The notes: generated by a model not told the origin, from the sequence alone. Shown: positions 9,678 to 19,345, counted from the first letter of the stretch. The stretch: 61,476 nt of DNA from Flavobacteriales bacterium UBA1993 (GCA_002336485.1 DDCZ01000084.1:1-61476), one strand, 5' to 3'. Program-made: numbers and translations.

Positions 9678-10848
9678 GCGCTAGAGGTCGATTAGGTTTG
9701 ATTTCGTTGGACTCGGAGCCCGCGCTTACGCTCAGAATTATACCTACAGCTAAACACGTGAACCAAATTGAAGTACCACCCATTGAAACCATAGGTAATG
9801 TTTGGCCTGTAACAGGAAAAAGGTTGACGGCAACGCCCATATTTATCATTGCTTGGAACACCAGGCTGAATGATATTCCGATGACCAGCAGCGCCCCAAA
9901 AGTTCTGGGGCAATTCGCAGCGATCTTAATAGAACGAAACAGCAATACCAGGTAGAGCAGCAACATAAAAATGCCCCCGATTAATCCGTACTCCTCCAGC
10001 ACGATTGAATAGATGAAGTCGGAATATGGGTGTGGAAGAAAATTACGCTGCACGCTTTTTCCGGGAGCCAAACGTGCAATCCCACCTTTGGCAATGGCGA
10101 TCTTTGATTGGGTGACTTGGTAACTCTGATTCATTGACGCATCGGAAGGCGACACAAATGCATCGACGCGACTTGACCATGTATCGATTCGTGGAAATGA
10201 GCCAGGAAAGGCTTTCCCAACGCCATAAATCATCCCACCAACAAGCACACCTGTGGCCATCAATAGGCCAATATGCTTTAAGCTAACCCTACCTATAAAC
10301 ATGAGGATAATGCAGTTAACGAATAGAAGTAGAGCTGTACTTAAATCTGCCCTGAGTATGAGTCCACAAACGACAAAAATGGGTAAGAGCAAGGGCAAAA
10401 AGCCTTGTCTGAAATCTTTAATGACATCCTGTTTTATAGCGATAAACCGCGCTACATACATGATGAGCGCCAGTTTTGCTAAATCAGAAGGCTGGAAGGT
10501 TTGATTGATTATTGGGATCGTTAACCATCGATCTGCGTTGTTCAGGTTCGTACCTCCAGTAAACTTAAACATAGTGAGCAACAGAAGAGGCACGCTGACC
10601 AGCAGGGCCAATTGAGCAATTTTGCTGTAATAACTGAACTTTATTTTATGGGCAAAATACATGAGGCCGAGACCACAGATCAGGATAAACCCATGTCGAA
10701 AAAGGTAATAGAACGTATTGCCATCATGATGCCTATAAGCCAGCGTAACGATGCTGCTATACACAAGCAGCAAACTTGCTACAGATAGCATAAGCATGAT
10801 GAGCCAAATGGCGCGATCGCCCTTTATATATTTAAGAAGCTCCTCCAC
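9667..10848 (-). CDS. ftsW: Septal peptidoglycan glycosyltransferase FtsW (SEDS family)
   Basis: FtsW is the SEDS-family polymerase that acts with FtsI at the septum. The 393-residue product is strongly hydrophobic with about ten membrane segments. It shows SEDS landmarks: the short motif FQPSDLAKLALIMY (about residue 117), an extracellular loop containing LPHPYSDFIYSIVLEEYG, and the C-terminal GQTLPMVSMGGTS. A 53-bp gap, the longest inside the operon apart from the ftsA-ftsZ gap, separates it from the preceding stand-alone MurD-like gene. Confidence 0.96.
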   Translation of the reverse strand: MEELLKYIKGDRAIWLIMLMLSVASLLLVYSSIVTLAYRHHDGNTFYYLFRHGFILICGLGLMYFAHKIKFSYYSKIAQLALLVSVPLLLLTMFKFTGGTNLNNADRWLTIPIINQTFQPSDLAKLALIMYVARFIAIKQDVIKDFRQGFLPLLLPIFVVCGLILRADLSTALLLFVNCIILMFIGRVSLKHIGLLMATGVLVGGMIYGVGKAFPGSFPRIDTWSSRVDAFVSPSDASMNQSYQVTQSKIAIAKGGIARLAPGKSVQRNFLPHPYSDFIYSIVLEEYGLIGGIFMLLLYLVLLFRSIKIAANCPRTFGALLVIGISFSLVFQAMINMGVAVNLFPVTGQTLPMVSMGGTSIWFTCLAVGIILSVSAGSESNEIKPNRPLAHVS

Positions 10849-10901
10849 CTATCCGTTGTATCTATTGGCTCTTAAGATGTCTATGCGTCGTGTGATCTGG
10901 A

Positions 10902-11423
10902 TCATCGATTGATCAATTGAACCTCACGAACTGCTTTTCTAAATTGCTGACCTGCCTCCTTGTAATGTCTGAAGTTTTGATAGTCAGAACATGCTGGAGA
11001 AAACAAAACCATATCTCCTTTATCGGAGCCAATCATCGCATGCGAAACAGCCTCAGTAAGGGTATTCACTTTTGTGACGAGTTCAATTCTCCCATCAAAC
11101 CTGCGGACGAACTCATCCTTTGCTTCTCCCAAAACTATAAGCGCCTTAACGTTGCTGATATCCACCTCTTTTAACAGCGCATAATCCTCCTCAAATTGGC
11201 ATGAACTCGCAATCCAAATAACGGGTCCTTCCAAACAATCGAGACTATACCACGTAGAATTTACATCTGTTGACTTGGCGTCATTAATATACTCCACCCC
11301 ATCTACAGTCGCAACGAATTCCAGCCGATGTTCGATATCAGCCAGTCGCTGTAAATTTTCCTTTCGCGCCGAAACGAGTTTGTTGTCAAGCGCTTTTTCT
11401 ATTGATTGAATAGTTGCTCTCAT
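10902..11423 (-). CDS. Stand-alone MurD C-terminal ligase domain paralogue
   Basis: The 173-residue product aligns only with the last part (domain III plus its leading helix) of the MurD encoded immediately upstream. In the 43-residue block starting at HRLE, 25 residues are identical by eye, including IND(A/S)K(S/A)T and VNSTWY. The Rossmann and ATPase domains of a Mur ligase are absent, so it cannot be a ligase by itself. The GG...K loop of MurD (IAGGVDKGND) reads IASSCQFEED here. The active-site-like SPAC is kept, but the following SFD becomes DYQ. It starts 9 bp after murD. The frame is intact, which argues for a maintained protein rather than debris. A regulatory or scaffolding role on MurD or its partners is an inference; I know of no assigned function. 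Confidence 0.85.
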   Translation of the reverse strand: MRATIQSIEKALDNKLVSARKENLQRLADIEHRLEFVATVDGVEYINDAKSTDVNSTWYSLDCLEGPVIWIASSCQFEEDYALLKEVDISNVKALIVLGEAKDEFVRRFDGRIELVTKVNTLTEAVSHAMIGSDKGDMVLFSPACSDYQNFRHYKEAGQQFRKAVREVQLINR

Positions 11424-11432
11424 GCGGCTTGA

Positions 11433-12779
11433 TTAAAGGTTTCGGACGGCTTCCTTAAACTGTCTTCCTCGATCTTCATAGTCTTCAAACAGGTCGAAAC
11501 TTGCGCAAGCAGGACTAAGCAAAATGGCATCGCCTTTCTCACCTGACTTGTATGCATTATATACCGCATCGCGCATTACGTCGACTTCGATAATGTTCTC
11601 GACCATTCCTTCAAAGGCAGCTTTTAGCTTCGAATTATCCTTGCCGATGCAAATAATTGTTCGAACCTTTTGCTTCACCATGTCGGCAATTTGTGTGTAA
11701 TCATTTCCCTTGTCTACGCCACCAGCAATCCACACGACAGGTGTTGACATGCTTTCTAATGCGTACCATGTAGAGTTTACGTTGGTGGCTTTTGAGTCGT
11801 TTATGAAGTTCATTCCATAAACGGTGTTGACATGCTCTAGCCTGTGCTCAACGTTTTGAAAATCAGTAAGACATTCTCTAATTATGTCTTTGCGAACCTC
11901 TAAAATTCGGGCTGCAATTCCTGACGCCATCGAATTATAAAGATTGTGTTTGCCTTGCAATGCAAGTTCTTGTATGGTCATAGTTAAGGGTTTATTATTT
12001 GGATTTATGGTTAAATTTTTATCTGTTGCGAATCCAGAATACGGTCTGTCTTCGTCTGGTTTTTGTTTGATTGAAATGGTTGCCTTTTGCGCCTTTATGT
12101 CAAATTCTTGCAGAATCTCATTTGTCATCGGATCATCTTGGTTATAGATAAACCAGCACACGTCGTCTTGATTTTGAACAATCCGCATCTTGGATCGAGC
12201 GTATTTCTTGACATCATAATCGTATCGATCTAAGTGGTCCTCGGTGATGTTTAGCAGAATAGCTATGTCAGCTTTAAACTCAAACATGCCATCTAATTGG
12301 AAGCTACTTAGCTCGAGAACAACCCAGTCAAACTCATCGCCTTCATGCACGATGGAAGCGAGACTCTTTCCGATGTTTCCACCAAGGCCCACCTTCAAAC
12401 CCGCACGCTTCAGAATATGATGCGTTAGCAGTGCCGTTGTTGTCTTCCCATTGCTGCCAGTGATTGCAATAAACTTTGCTTTGGAATGCTTCGCAGCAAA
12501 TTCAATCTCACTTATCACTGGGATTCCGAATGCTGCCGCACGCATAACCACGGCAGCCGTGTCAGGAATACCGGGGCTTTTTACGATCACTTCCGCGTTT
12601 AAAATCTGGTCACTTGAGTGGCCATTTTCTTCAAACAGAATTTCATTATTTGAAAGAACACGTTTATACTTCTCCTTCACTGGCCCGGCATCGCTTAAGA
12701 AAACTTCCATTCCCTTTTGCTTTGCCAACATGGCCGCTCCTACTCCACTTTCTCCTCCTCCGAGCACCACAACCCTCAC
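11433..12779 (-). CDS. murD: UDP-N-acetylmuramoylalanine--D-glutamate ligase MurD
   Basis: MurD adds D-glutamate to UDP-MurNAc-L-Ala. I place the start at GTG 12777-12779, three bases after the mraY stop. That gives 448 residues beginning VRVVVLGGGESGVGAAML, the usual MurD N-terminal dinucleotide-fold motif. A longer reading from 12839 adds 20 hydrophilic residues overlapping mraY and is unlikely. The ATP loop is AITGSNGKTTTALL; the central motif is ITEDHLDRYDYD. Domain III has HRLE, NDSKATNVNSTW, the GG...K loop (IAGGVDKGNDY) and LLSPACASFD. The following gene repeats only this third domain. Confidence 0.95.
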   Translation of the reverse strand: MRVVVLGGGESGVGAAMLAKQKGMEVFLSDAGPVKEKYKRVLSNNEILFEENGHSSDQILNAEVIVKSPGIPDTAAVVMRAAAFGIPVISEIEFAAKHSKAKFIAITGSNGKTTTALLTHHILKRAGLKVGLGGNIGKSLASIVHEGDEFDWVVLELSSFQLDGMFEFKADIAILLNITEDHLDRYDYDVKKYARSKMRIVQNQDDVCWFIYNQDDPMTNEILQEFDIKAQKATISIKQKPDEDRPYSGFATDKNLTINPNNKPLTMTIQELALQGKHNLYNSMASGIAARILEVRKDIIRECLTDFQNVEHRLEHVNTVYGMNFINDSKATNVNSTWYALESMSTPVVWIAGGVDKGNDYTQIADMVKQKVRTIICIGKDNSKLKAAFEGMVENIIEVDVMRDAVYNAYKSGEKGDAILLSPACASFDLFEDYEDRGRQFKEAVRNL

Positions 12780-12781
12780 CG

Positions 12782-14029
12782 CTATCGCAGTTTGAGTGTG
12801 ATGATGCTTATCACCGCTAGCATCACCCCGATTATCCAAAACCGGGAAACAATCTTGCTTTCATGCAGTCCCTTCTTTTGATAGTGATGATGTAATGGTG
12901 CCATCAGAAAAATTCTTTTTCCCTCGCCTGATCGTTTCTTGGTGTATTTGAAATAGCCTACCTGGAGCATAACCGAGAGATTCTCGACTAAAAACACCCC
13001 GCAAAAAATTGGGATCAGTAATTCTTTTTTGATTGCCAGGGCGAAGACAGCGATGATGCCGCCTATAGCTAAGCTTCCTGTATCTCCCATAAATACTTGG
13101 GCAGGATATGAGTTGTACCAGAGAAATCCGATACATGCGCCGACAAATGCACCCATAAAAATCACCAGCTCCTCCGAGTTAGGAATGAACATGATGTTTA
13201 GGAAATCAGCGAAAATGATGTTTGAACTGAGGTAGGCGAATATGGCTAAAGCCAATCCTGCAATGGCGGAGGTACCACCCGCGAGTCCATCGAGCCCATC
13301 GGTCATATTGGCCCCGTTACTCACGGCGGTGACGATGACGATTACTACGATAATGTATATAAGCCAGGTCCAGCTCGCAATTGTTTCACCAGCCCAATCA
13401 AGCAACCAGCGATAATCGAATTCATTGTGTTTGACAAACGGAATTGTTGTCTTACTAATATCAGTTTCAACCCACTTCGTTTTGGTCGAGGTGCTGCCAT
13501 CTGCCGCTACTACCTCCTCCGTAATCACTACTCCAGCGTCGTCAAAGACCTTGTGTTTCATGGTTATTTCACCATTGAAAAATAAAATGGCTCCGGCAAT
13601 AATTCCAATACCGACCTGCCCAACAATTTTGAATTTTCCCGCTAGACCTTTTTTATCCTTCTTAAACACCTTGATGTAATCGTCCGTAAACCCAATCGCA
13701 CCGAGCCACACAGTGGATATCAGCATGAGCCAGATGTATGTATTATGAAGTTTGGCCCACAAAAGCGTCGGAATCACAATGGCAGATAGAATGATCAACC
13801 CACCCATGGTCGGAGTTCCCTGCTTTTGCAACTGACCCTCTAACCCAAGGTCGCGCACCGTTTCACCAACTTGAAGTTTGCGGAGATATCGAATTATCCT
13901 ACCACCAAATGCCATGGAAATAAGGAGTGATGTGAACACTGCCATGGCGGTTCGGAACGTAATATATTGGAAGACCCCTGCGCCAGGGAAGTCCATTGAA
14001 TCTAGATATGAAAACAAATAGTAAAACAT
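12782..14029 (-). CDS. mraY: Phospho-MurNAc-pentapeptide transferase MraY
   Basis: MraY moves phospho-MurNAc-pentapeptide from UDP to undecaprenyl phosphate, making lipid I in the inner membrane. The 415-residue protein has about ten membrane segments. The family signatures GTPTMGGL (about residue 72), DDYIKV (about 117-122), NGANMTDGLDGLAGG and the C-terminal PLHHHYQKKG are present. A hydrophilic stretch of about 45 residues (KHKVFDDAGVVITEEVVAAD onward) between membrane segments makes it longer than the roughly 360-residue E. coli enzyme. I believe such an insert is common in Bacteroidota. The start overlaps the murE stop by one base. Confidence 0.97.
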   Translation of the reverse strand: MFYYLFSYLDSMDFPGAGVFQYITFRTAMAVFTSLLISMAFGGRIIRYLRKLQVGETVRDLGLEGQLQKQGTPTMGGLIILSAIVIPTLLWAKLHNTYIWLMLISTVWLGAIGFTDDYIKVFKKDKKGLAGKFKIVGQVGIGIIAGAILFFNGEITMKHKVFDDAGVVITEEVVAADGSTSTKTKWVETDISKTTIPFVKHNEFDYRWLLDWAGETIASWTWLIYIIVVIVIVTAVSNGANMTDGLDGLAGGTSAIAGLALAIFAYLSSNIIFADFLNIMFIPNSEELVIFMGAFVGACIGFLWYNSYPAQVFMGDTGSLAIGGIIAVFALAIKKELLIPIFCGVFLVENLSVMLQVGYFKYTKKRSGEGKRIFLMAPLHHHYQKKGLHESKIVSRFWIIGVMLAVISIITLKLR

Positions 14030-15489
14030 CAGCTTACTAGGTTTAGCATTGCGGTTAATATTTTAAGATCATCGAAGTCAAATCGTTCTCCCTTTATCTC
14101 CTGGTAAGTCTCATGACCCTTACCTGCCACAAGAATTATATCCCCTGCCTCAGCCATGCTAGCGGCCACCTTTATCGCCTCTTTTCGATCTGAAATGCTT
14201 AATGTCTTTTTGGATTGAACTACATCAATTCCTTGCTCCATGTCTCGTATGATTTGAGCTGGATCTTCACTCCTTGGATTATCACTGGTTAGGATGACCT
14301 TATCGCTTTTCTTCGCTGCGATTTCAGCCATTACAGGTCGCTTATCCTTGTCTCTATCGCCTCCGCAACCAACCACCGTGATCACCTTTTCATTACCCCC
14401 GCGGATATCGTTTATGGTGTTGAGCACATTCTTTAGTGCATCCGGCGTATGCGCGTAGTCGACAATACCCGTAACTCCAGCCTCAGTGCGCATGTATTGA
14501 AATCTGCCGCTGGGGGCATTCAGGTTTGACAACATCGTTAGAACTTCCAGCTCATCTTGCCCGAGTAAAACAGCCGTACTATATGCTGCCACTATGTTGT
14601 AAGCGTTGAATTCACCAATGAGTTTTGACCAAATCTCACGGCCATTAATTAGGAGGTTCAATCCTTGAAAATGGCTCTCTAATATTTTCACTTTGAAATC
14701 TGCTGCCCGTTTCAATGCGAACATCGACACCTGCGATTTTGAATTTTGAACCATGATTTCGGCATGCGCATCGTCCTGATTCAAGAGGGAAAAGGCATCG
14801 CTTGGCAGTTGATCGAAAAAGGCCTTTTTGGCCTTGATATACTCATCAAACGTTTTATGATAATCAAGGTGATCGTGGGTAATATTCGTAAACAATCCGC
14901 CTCGAAACCGGAGTCCAGTAATCCTTCCTTGATGAATTGCGTGTGAACTCACCTCCATGAAACAGTACTCGCACCCTTCTTCTACCATTTCGGCTAAAAG
15001 CCCATTCAGTTGGATTGGGTCGGGGGTGGTATGCGTTGCCTTTACTTCTCTGTTACCAATCATATTCACGACCGTCGACAACATGCCTGTTTTATAGCCC
15101 AACGCCTTGAAAAGCTGATATAACAGCGTGACCACAGTAGTCTTACCATTGGTGCCTGTAACACCGATTAACTTGATCTTCTCAGAAGGATTGTCGTAAA
15201 AATTCGATGCTATTGTACCCAGCGCATTTGAAGTAGAACTAACCCGCACGTAGGTGACTTCTTCTTTTTTATCATCTGGAAACTCTTCGCATATTATGAT
15301 GCGACATCCTTGAGAAATGGCTTTATCAATGAAAAGGTGACCATCTGTCTGGGTTCCTCTAATGGCAATAAACGCACTCAATGGATCGGCCATTCTGCTA
15401 TCACTGCATATACGCTCCACCGCTAAGTTTGTCCCACCAACGACTTCCTGCAGACCCGCCTTGTATAATATATCTTGGAGAAGCTTCAC
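14029..15489 (-). CDS. murE: UDP-MurNAc-tripeptide ligase MurE (meso-DAP type)
   Basis: MurE adds the third stem-peptide residue. The 486-residue product has the ATP loop GVTGTNGKTTVVTL (about residues 109-122). The central motif is THDHLDYHKTFDEY, with the carbamylated-lysine neighbourhood following it. The motif TSDNPRSEDP appears in the C-terminal domain; DNPR marks enzymes that use meso-diaminopimelate rather than lysine, so this cell wall is predicted to be of DAP type. It overlaps ftsI by 4 bp upstream and mraY by 1 bp downstream. Confidence 0.97.
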   Translation of the reverse strand: MKLLQDILYKAGLQEVVGGTNLAVERICSDSRMADPLSAFIAIRGTQTDGHLFIDKAISQGCRIIICEEFPDDKKEEVTYVRVSSTSNALGTIASNFYDNPSEKIKLIGVTGTNGKTTVVTLLYQLFKALGYKTGMLSTVVNMIGNREVKATHTTPDPIQLNGLLAEMVEEGCEYCFMEVSSHAIHQGRITGLRFRGGLFTNITHDHLDYHKTFDEYIKAKKAFFDQLPSDAFSLLNQDDAHAEIMVQNSKSQVSMFALKRAADFKVKILESHFQGLNLLINGREIWSKLIGEFNAYNIVAAYSTAVLLGQDELEVLTMLSNLNAPSGRFQYMRTEAGVTGIVDYAHTPDALKNVLNTINDIRGGNEKVITVVGCGGDRDKDKRPVMAEIAAKKSDKVILTSDNPRSEDPAQIIRDMEQGIDVVQSKKTLSISDRKEAIKVAASMAEAGDIILVAGKGHETYQEIKGERFDFDDLKILTAMLNLVS

Positions 15490-17600
15490 GACAATTCAAG
15501 TATTATGCGTTCTCCTTTTATTATTCGCTGCCCTGGCGCTATAGATTGTTGTCGGATTGCGCCTCTTCCTCGAAGCGATACAGACAAGCCTGCATTTTCT
15601 AATATGAATACAGCATCTTGGGCAGACATTCCTTTAACATTCGGCACCAAGTTTTCGGTCACCGATCGTCGATCCATTTTCACCACATCAGGTCCAGTTT
15701 GAGTAACCACCCATTTATTATCAGGGTTTGACGAATGGATTGGAATATTTAATCCATCAAAAACAGTAAATAAATCAGCCTGAGCGCCATTCTTCGAAAC
15801 AGGAATATGCGTCAGCGAGGTTATGTCGCTTTGGCGCTTAAGCTCTTCGTGGATGTTTATACTGGTGGCGTATACCTTGTCCGCAATTTCTTCGAAAATT
15901 GGACCGGCAACATGACTTGCATAATAGTGACTTTTATTCGGAGCATTAACCACTACAATGCAGCTATACTTGGGATTATCCGCTGGAAAATAACCTGCAA
16001 ACGAGGCCTGATAAGTAATTTTCTTCCCGTAACCCTCATTTGAGTTTGCAATACGCGCGGTACCCGTTTTCCCTGCAATGGCGTAGTTGGAATTTCGAAG
16101 GTTTTTGGCAGTTCCAGAAGTGACGACTGACTCGAGCAACTCTCTACCGAGTTTGGCAGTTTTTTCGGAACAAATTCGCTCACTCAGCACTTCCGTTGGT
16201 TGTTCCCGGACAACACTGCTTTTATCCGTAATCTTTCGTACAAACTTTGGCTTGATCATCTTCCCATCGTTGGCGATGGCATTATAAAATGTCAGTATCT
16301 GCAGCGGTGTTGCCTGCACCTCATATCCAATGCTTGTCCAAAGTGGAGTAATCAACGACCACGAATTATCTGATGGATCTTTTATCAAAGGCTCTCCTTC
16401 TCCGGAGATTTCAATTCCAATCTTATCTCCAAGCTTCATTCGCTTCAGCCCTTTAATGAACTTTTCGGGCTCATTAGCATAGTACTTTTCAATAACCCGC
16501 ATCACACCGATATTGGATGATACCGCAAAGGCCTCTTTAATGGAAATCTTCCCGTACCCATCCTCCTTTGAATCTCGCATGATTTCTCCATGAAATTCCG
16601 CGCGACCATTGCCCGTTTCTACACTATCGGTTAATGTGATATACCCATCTTCAAGTGCTGTAATTAGCGATGGGAGCTTAAACGTAGAACCCGGCTCGGT
16701 ACTCTCACCGATGGCGTAATTGTAATATTCCCAATAGTCGCCATCATCATCCTTGCTTAGATTGGCTATAGCCTTGATCTCACCCGTCTCTACCTCCATT
16801 AATATGACACAACCGTGGTCTGCGTCATGCAATTGAAGCTGTCTTAGTAGGGCATTTTCGGCAACATCCTGAATGTTGAGGTTGATTGTTGTGTGTATAT
16901 CAAAGCCATCCTGCGGTTCAATTTCATTCTCATCATTAATGGGCATCCAAACACCCCCGGAAATCTTTTGCATCAATCGCTTCCCACTGACTCCAGCAAG
17001 CTCCTTTTTATATGCTCCTTCCAACCCAACAGGAGTCATATCTTCTCTATCGTATCCAATGGTTCTTGCGGCGAGCATTCTAAAGGGCTTCTCTCTCCTA
17101 TTTTGCTGCAACACGATAAATCCACCTTTAAACCGCCCCAGCCGAAAAATCGGAAATGAGCGCATGGCTTTCATTTGGTGGTACTTCACTTTACGTTGAA
17201 TGAGCTTATACCTATTTCCAGCGCTACGCGCCTCGAGCAGCTCACGCTTCCATTCCACCGCATCCTTCCCTTCGAATGTTTCAGCAAGTTTGATGCAAAG
17301 CGAATCCAAATCTTCCTTGAAGGCTTCGTCGGTTAAGCCATCGGCTTTCATGTCCATTCGGGCTTCGTAAATTGGAATGGACGTAGCCAACATACTGCCA
17401 TCATCTGCGTATATATTTCCCCGAACCGCGTCAATATCTCGAAAAACTGTAGTCAGACTTTCTGCACGTTCTCTAAGCTCGGGACCCTCCCAAAGCTGAA
17501 TAAAGAGCGCCTTTCCAATTATTGCGACAGCGAGAAGGGTCAAGGAAAAATAGACCAGATAAGATCTGTTTAGAAGCTCCTTATTTGGATTCGCCTTCAT
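15486..17600 (-). CDS. ftsI: Septal transpeptidase FtsI (class B PBP) with C-terminal PASTA domain
   Basis: This is the class B penicillin-binding protein that cross-links septal peptidoglycan in the periplasm. The 704-residue protein has a short cytoplasmic tail and one membrane anchor (about residues 14-33). A dimerisation domain follows. The transpeptidase domain has SxxK in EPGSTFKLPS, SxN in VSSNIGVMRV and KTGT in AGKTGTARI. The C-terminus (VPNVKGMSAQDAVFILENAG...) is a single PASTA domain. It is coupled to ftsL by a 1-bp overlap and to murE by 4 bp. Confidence 0.96.
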   Translation of the reverse strand: MKANPNKELLNRSYLVYFSLTLLAVAIIGKALFIQLWEGPELRERAESLTTVFRDIDAVRGNIYADDGSMLATSIPIYEARMDMKADGLTDEAFKEDLDSLCIKLAETFEGKDAVEWKRELLEARSAGNRYKLIQRKVKYHQMKAMRSFPIFRLGRFKGGFIVLQQNRREKPFRMLAARTIGYDREDMTPVGLEGAYKKELAGVSGKRLMQKISGGVWMPINDENEIEPQDGFDIHTTINLNIQDVAENALLRQLQLHDADHGCVILMEVETGEIKAIANLSKDDDGDYWEYYNYAIGESTEPGSTFKLPSLITALEDGYITLTDSVETGNGRAEFHGEIMRDSKEDGYGKISIKEAFAVSSNIGVMRVIEKYYANEPEKFIKGLKRMKLGDKIGIEISGEGEPLIKDPSDNSWSLITPLWTSIGYEVQATPLQILTFYNAIANDGKMIKPKFVRKITDKSSVVREQPTEVLSERICSEKTAKLGRELLESVVTSGTAKNLRNSNYAIAGKTGTARIANSNEGYGKKITYQASFAGYFPADNPKYSCIVVVNAPNKSHYYASHVAGPIFEEIADKVYATSINIHEELKRQSDITSLTHIPVSKNGAQADLFTVFDGLNIPIHSSNPDNKWVVTQTGPDVVKMDRRSVTENLVPNVKGMSAQDAVFILENAGLSVSLRGRGAIRQQSIAPGQRIIKGERIILELS

Positions 17601-17965
17601 CAGTTTATCTTCTCCATTTCATTGGATTCAAGGACAATTTTCTTTGGCGGATCTATTGATTCGTTCAAGCCCATATTGCGAGCAGCAATAATCTTCTTGA
17701 GCTCTGACTCGATAATGGTATTGTTCAATTCGCTCTTCATGCTTATTTGCTCGCTTCGCAGCTCTTTTATCTCCTGCTGTGTCTTATTGATTTGCCGAAC
17801 CGAAGACTCAGCCATATACCCATTAGCTATATAGACCAAACCCAGAAAGGCCAGAAATAGCATGTACGGCAGATGCTTCACCACCGCATCTTGCGTGAGC
17901 AAACTCCCCGAAAGCACTGCGGCTATAGGGTTCTGTTTTTTCGTCTTTTTTTGTTCTTCAGCCAT
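17600..17965 (-). CDS. ftsL: FtsL-like division protein
   Basis: This 121-residue protein has a lysine-rich cytoplasmic N-terminus and a single membrane segment (about residues 33-52, LPYMLFLAFLGLVYIANGYM). A predicted coiled coil follows (about 57-92, QINKTQQEIKELRSEQISMK onward). This is the FtsL architecture: a small bitopic protein that pairs with FtsQ/DivIC-type partners and activates FtsWI. Sequence similarity in this family is low, so the call leans on topology and on its place between rsmH and ftsI. It overlaps rsmH by 8 bp. Confidence 0.85.
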   Translation of the reverse strand: MAEEQKKTKKQNPIAAVLSGSLLTQDAVVKHLPYMLFLAFLGLVYIANGYMAESSVRQINKTQQEIKELRSEQISMKSELNNTIIESELKKIIAARNMGLNESIDPPKKIVLESNEMEKIN

Positions 17966-18860
17966 TGCTGTTTTTATCTGCTATTCGCATTTTGGCGCTT
18001 CGCGCTCTTGGGTTCATTTCTATTTCTTCCTTTGAAGGCACAACCACTTTCCCAACTGGATTAAGGGGTCGATTTATATTTCCATAGAGGTCTTTATCTT
18101 GCTTGTCATTAAAATTTCCACTTCTAAAAAAATGCTTGATAGGCCTATCCTCTAAAGAGTGATAGCTTATCGCAACAAACCTTCCCCCTGGCTTCAGCGC
18201 CGATGTCGATTGCTCCACAAACTCTTTCAGCGCAACTAGCTCATCATTCACTTCGATTCGGATTGCCTGAAATATTTTCGACAATTCTGACTTCCGTTTG
18301 CGCTCAGGAACAAGTTGATCTACCAGCGTTACGAGTTGCTCTATCCTCTCCAGCTTCACTTCCTGGCGCGCGCTTACTATTCTCCTCGCCACTGCGCTGC
18401 CATAGGATGTTTCACCATATTGATGAAACATGTCTCGTAATTGAGCTTCTTCGTAGGTGTTTACCACACTCTTCGCATCTAGCTCCTGATTTGGATTCAT
18501 GCGCATATCTAGTTCGGCATCGAACCGATAACTAAACCCACGCGAGCCTTCATCAAACTGATGCCCTGACACGCCAAAATCTGCTAGAATTCCATCAACC
18601 TGATCCACTCCGTTGGCTACAAGAAAGTTTTTCAGAAAACGAAAATTCCCTTTGCACAAAACGAATCGATCATCAGCTGGCGCATTGCGTTCCGCATCCG
18701 GATCTTGATCAAAGGCCAATAACTTACCTCCATCCAACTGACTAAGAATCAAATTGCTATGCCCACCACCGCCAAATGTGGCATCGACATATACACCGTC
18801 GGTTTTTAAGTTAAGCGCCTCTACCCCTTCATGTAAAAGAACAGTGGTGTGATATGTCAT
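17958..18860 (-). CDS. rsmH: 16S rRNA (cytosine1402-N4)-methyltransferase RsmH
   Basis: RsmH (MraW) methylates C1402 of 16S rRNA using S-adenosylmethionine. The 300-residue product starts MTYHTTVLLHEGVEAL, as family members do. It shows the SAM loop VDATFGGGGHSNLIL (about residues 25-39), the motif DFGVSGHQFDEGSRGFSYRF and the C-terminal ISYHSLEDRPIKHFF and NPRARSAKMRI. It is the second gene of the dcw operon and overlaps mraZ by 4 bp. Confidence 0.97.
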   Translation of the reverse strand: MTYHTTVLLHEGVEALNLKTDGVYVDATFGGGGHSNLILSQLDGGKLLAFDQDPDAERNAPADDRFVLCKGNFRFLKNFLVANGVDQVDGILADFGVSGHQFDEGSRGFSYRFDAELDMRMNPNQELDAKSVVNTYEEAQLRDMFHQYGETSYGSAVARRIVSARQEVKLERIEQLVTLVDQLVPERKRKSELSKIFQAIRIEVNDELVALKEFVEQSTSALKPGGRFVAISYHSLEDRPIKHFFRSGNFNDKQDKDLYGNINRPLNPVGKVVVPSKEEIEMNPRARSAKMRIADKNSNG

Positions 18861-19324
18861 TTCTCCTCGACATCATTCATGCTTCCCATGACCTCTTCAG
18901 CCAGAGCAGCAAAGTCTTCCGAATCCTGACTCATCACCTCGGCGTATCGGTCCTTCGACCAAATTTCAATGCGATCTGCATACGCAAAAAGCACCGCCTC
19001 CTTTGAAATATCTGCGTATGACATCAGGCTTTTTGGAATCAAAGCCCGACCATTTCCATCTAGTGTAATTGAGGTTGCCCCATTATGAAACTGGCGATAA
19101 AACGCCCGATTCTTCGAAACAAATAAGTTGAGCTTCTTAAGCTTAGAAGCAATCTTATCCCACTCATTCTGAGGGTATAAAACCAAGCAACCTTCAAACC
19201 CACGATTCAAGACAAACTGCTCTTTACAGGCAGGGTCAAGCTGTTTCTTCAATCCTGAAGGAAGAAGAAATCTGGATTTTCCATCCAGCTTGCAATCAAA
19301 TTCACCTAAAAAGCTTGTCATCAA
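18857..19324 (-). CDS. mraZ: Transcriptional regulator MraZ
   Basis: MraZ is an AbrB-like DNA-binding protein that autoregulates the dcw operon in other bacteria. The 155-residue product has two copies of the swapped-hairpin domain. The first begins LGEFDCKLDGKSRFLLPSGL (about residues 5-24); the second contains TSITLDGNGRALIPKSLMSY. The length is normal. It is the first gene of the operon, and its upstream region contains direct repeats with the spacing known for MraZ operators, so self-repression is likely. Confidence 0.96.
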   Translation of the reverse strand: MMTSFLGEFDCKLDGKSRFLLPSGLKKQLDPACKEQFVLNRGFEGCLVLYPQNEWDKIASKLKKLNLFVSKNRAFYRQFHNGATSITLDGNGRALIPKSLMSYADISKEAVLFAYADRIEIWSKDRYAEVMSQDSEDFAALAEEVMGSMNDVEEK

Positions 19325-19345
19325 AGGGCTTGTTAAAAGAAGCAG

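Noticed and set aside
12780..12839. Upstream extension of murD by 20 residues
   Set aside because: It overlaps mraY coding sequence and would push the conserved dinucleotide-binding motif away from the N-terminus; GTG 12779 fits the family.
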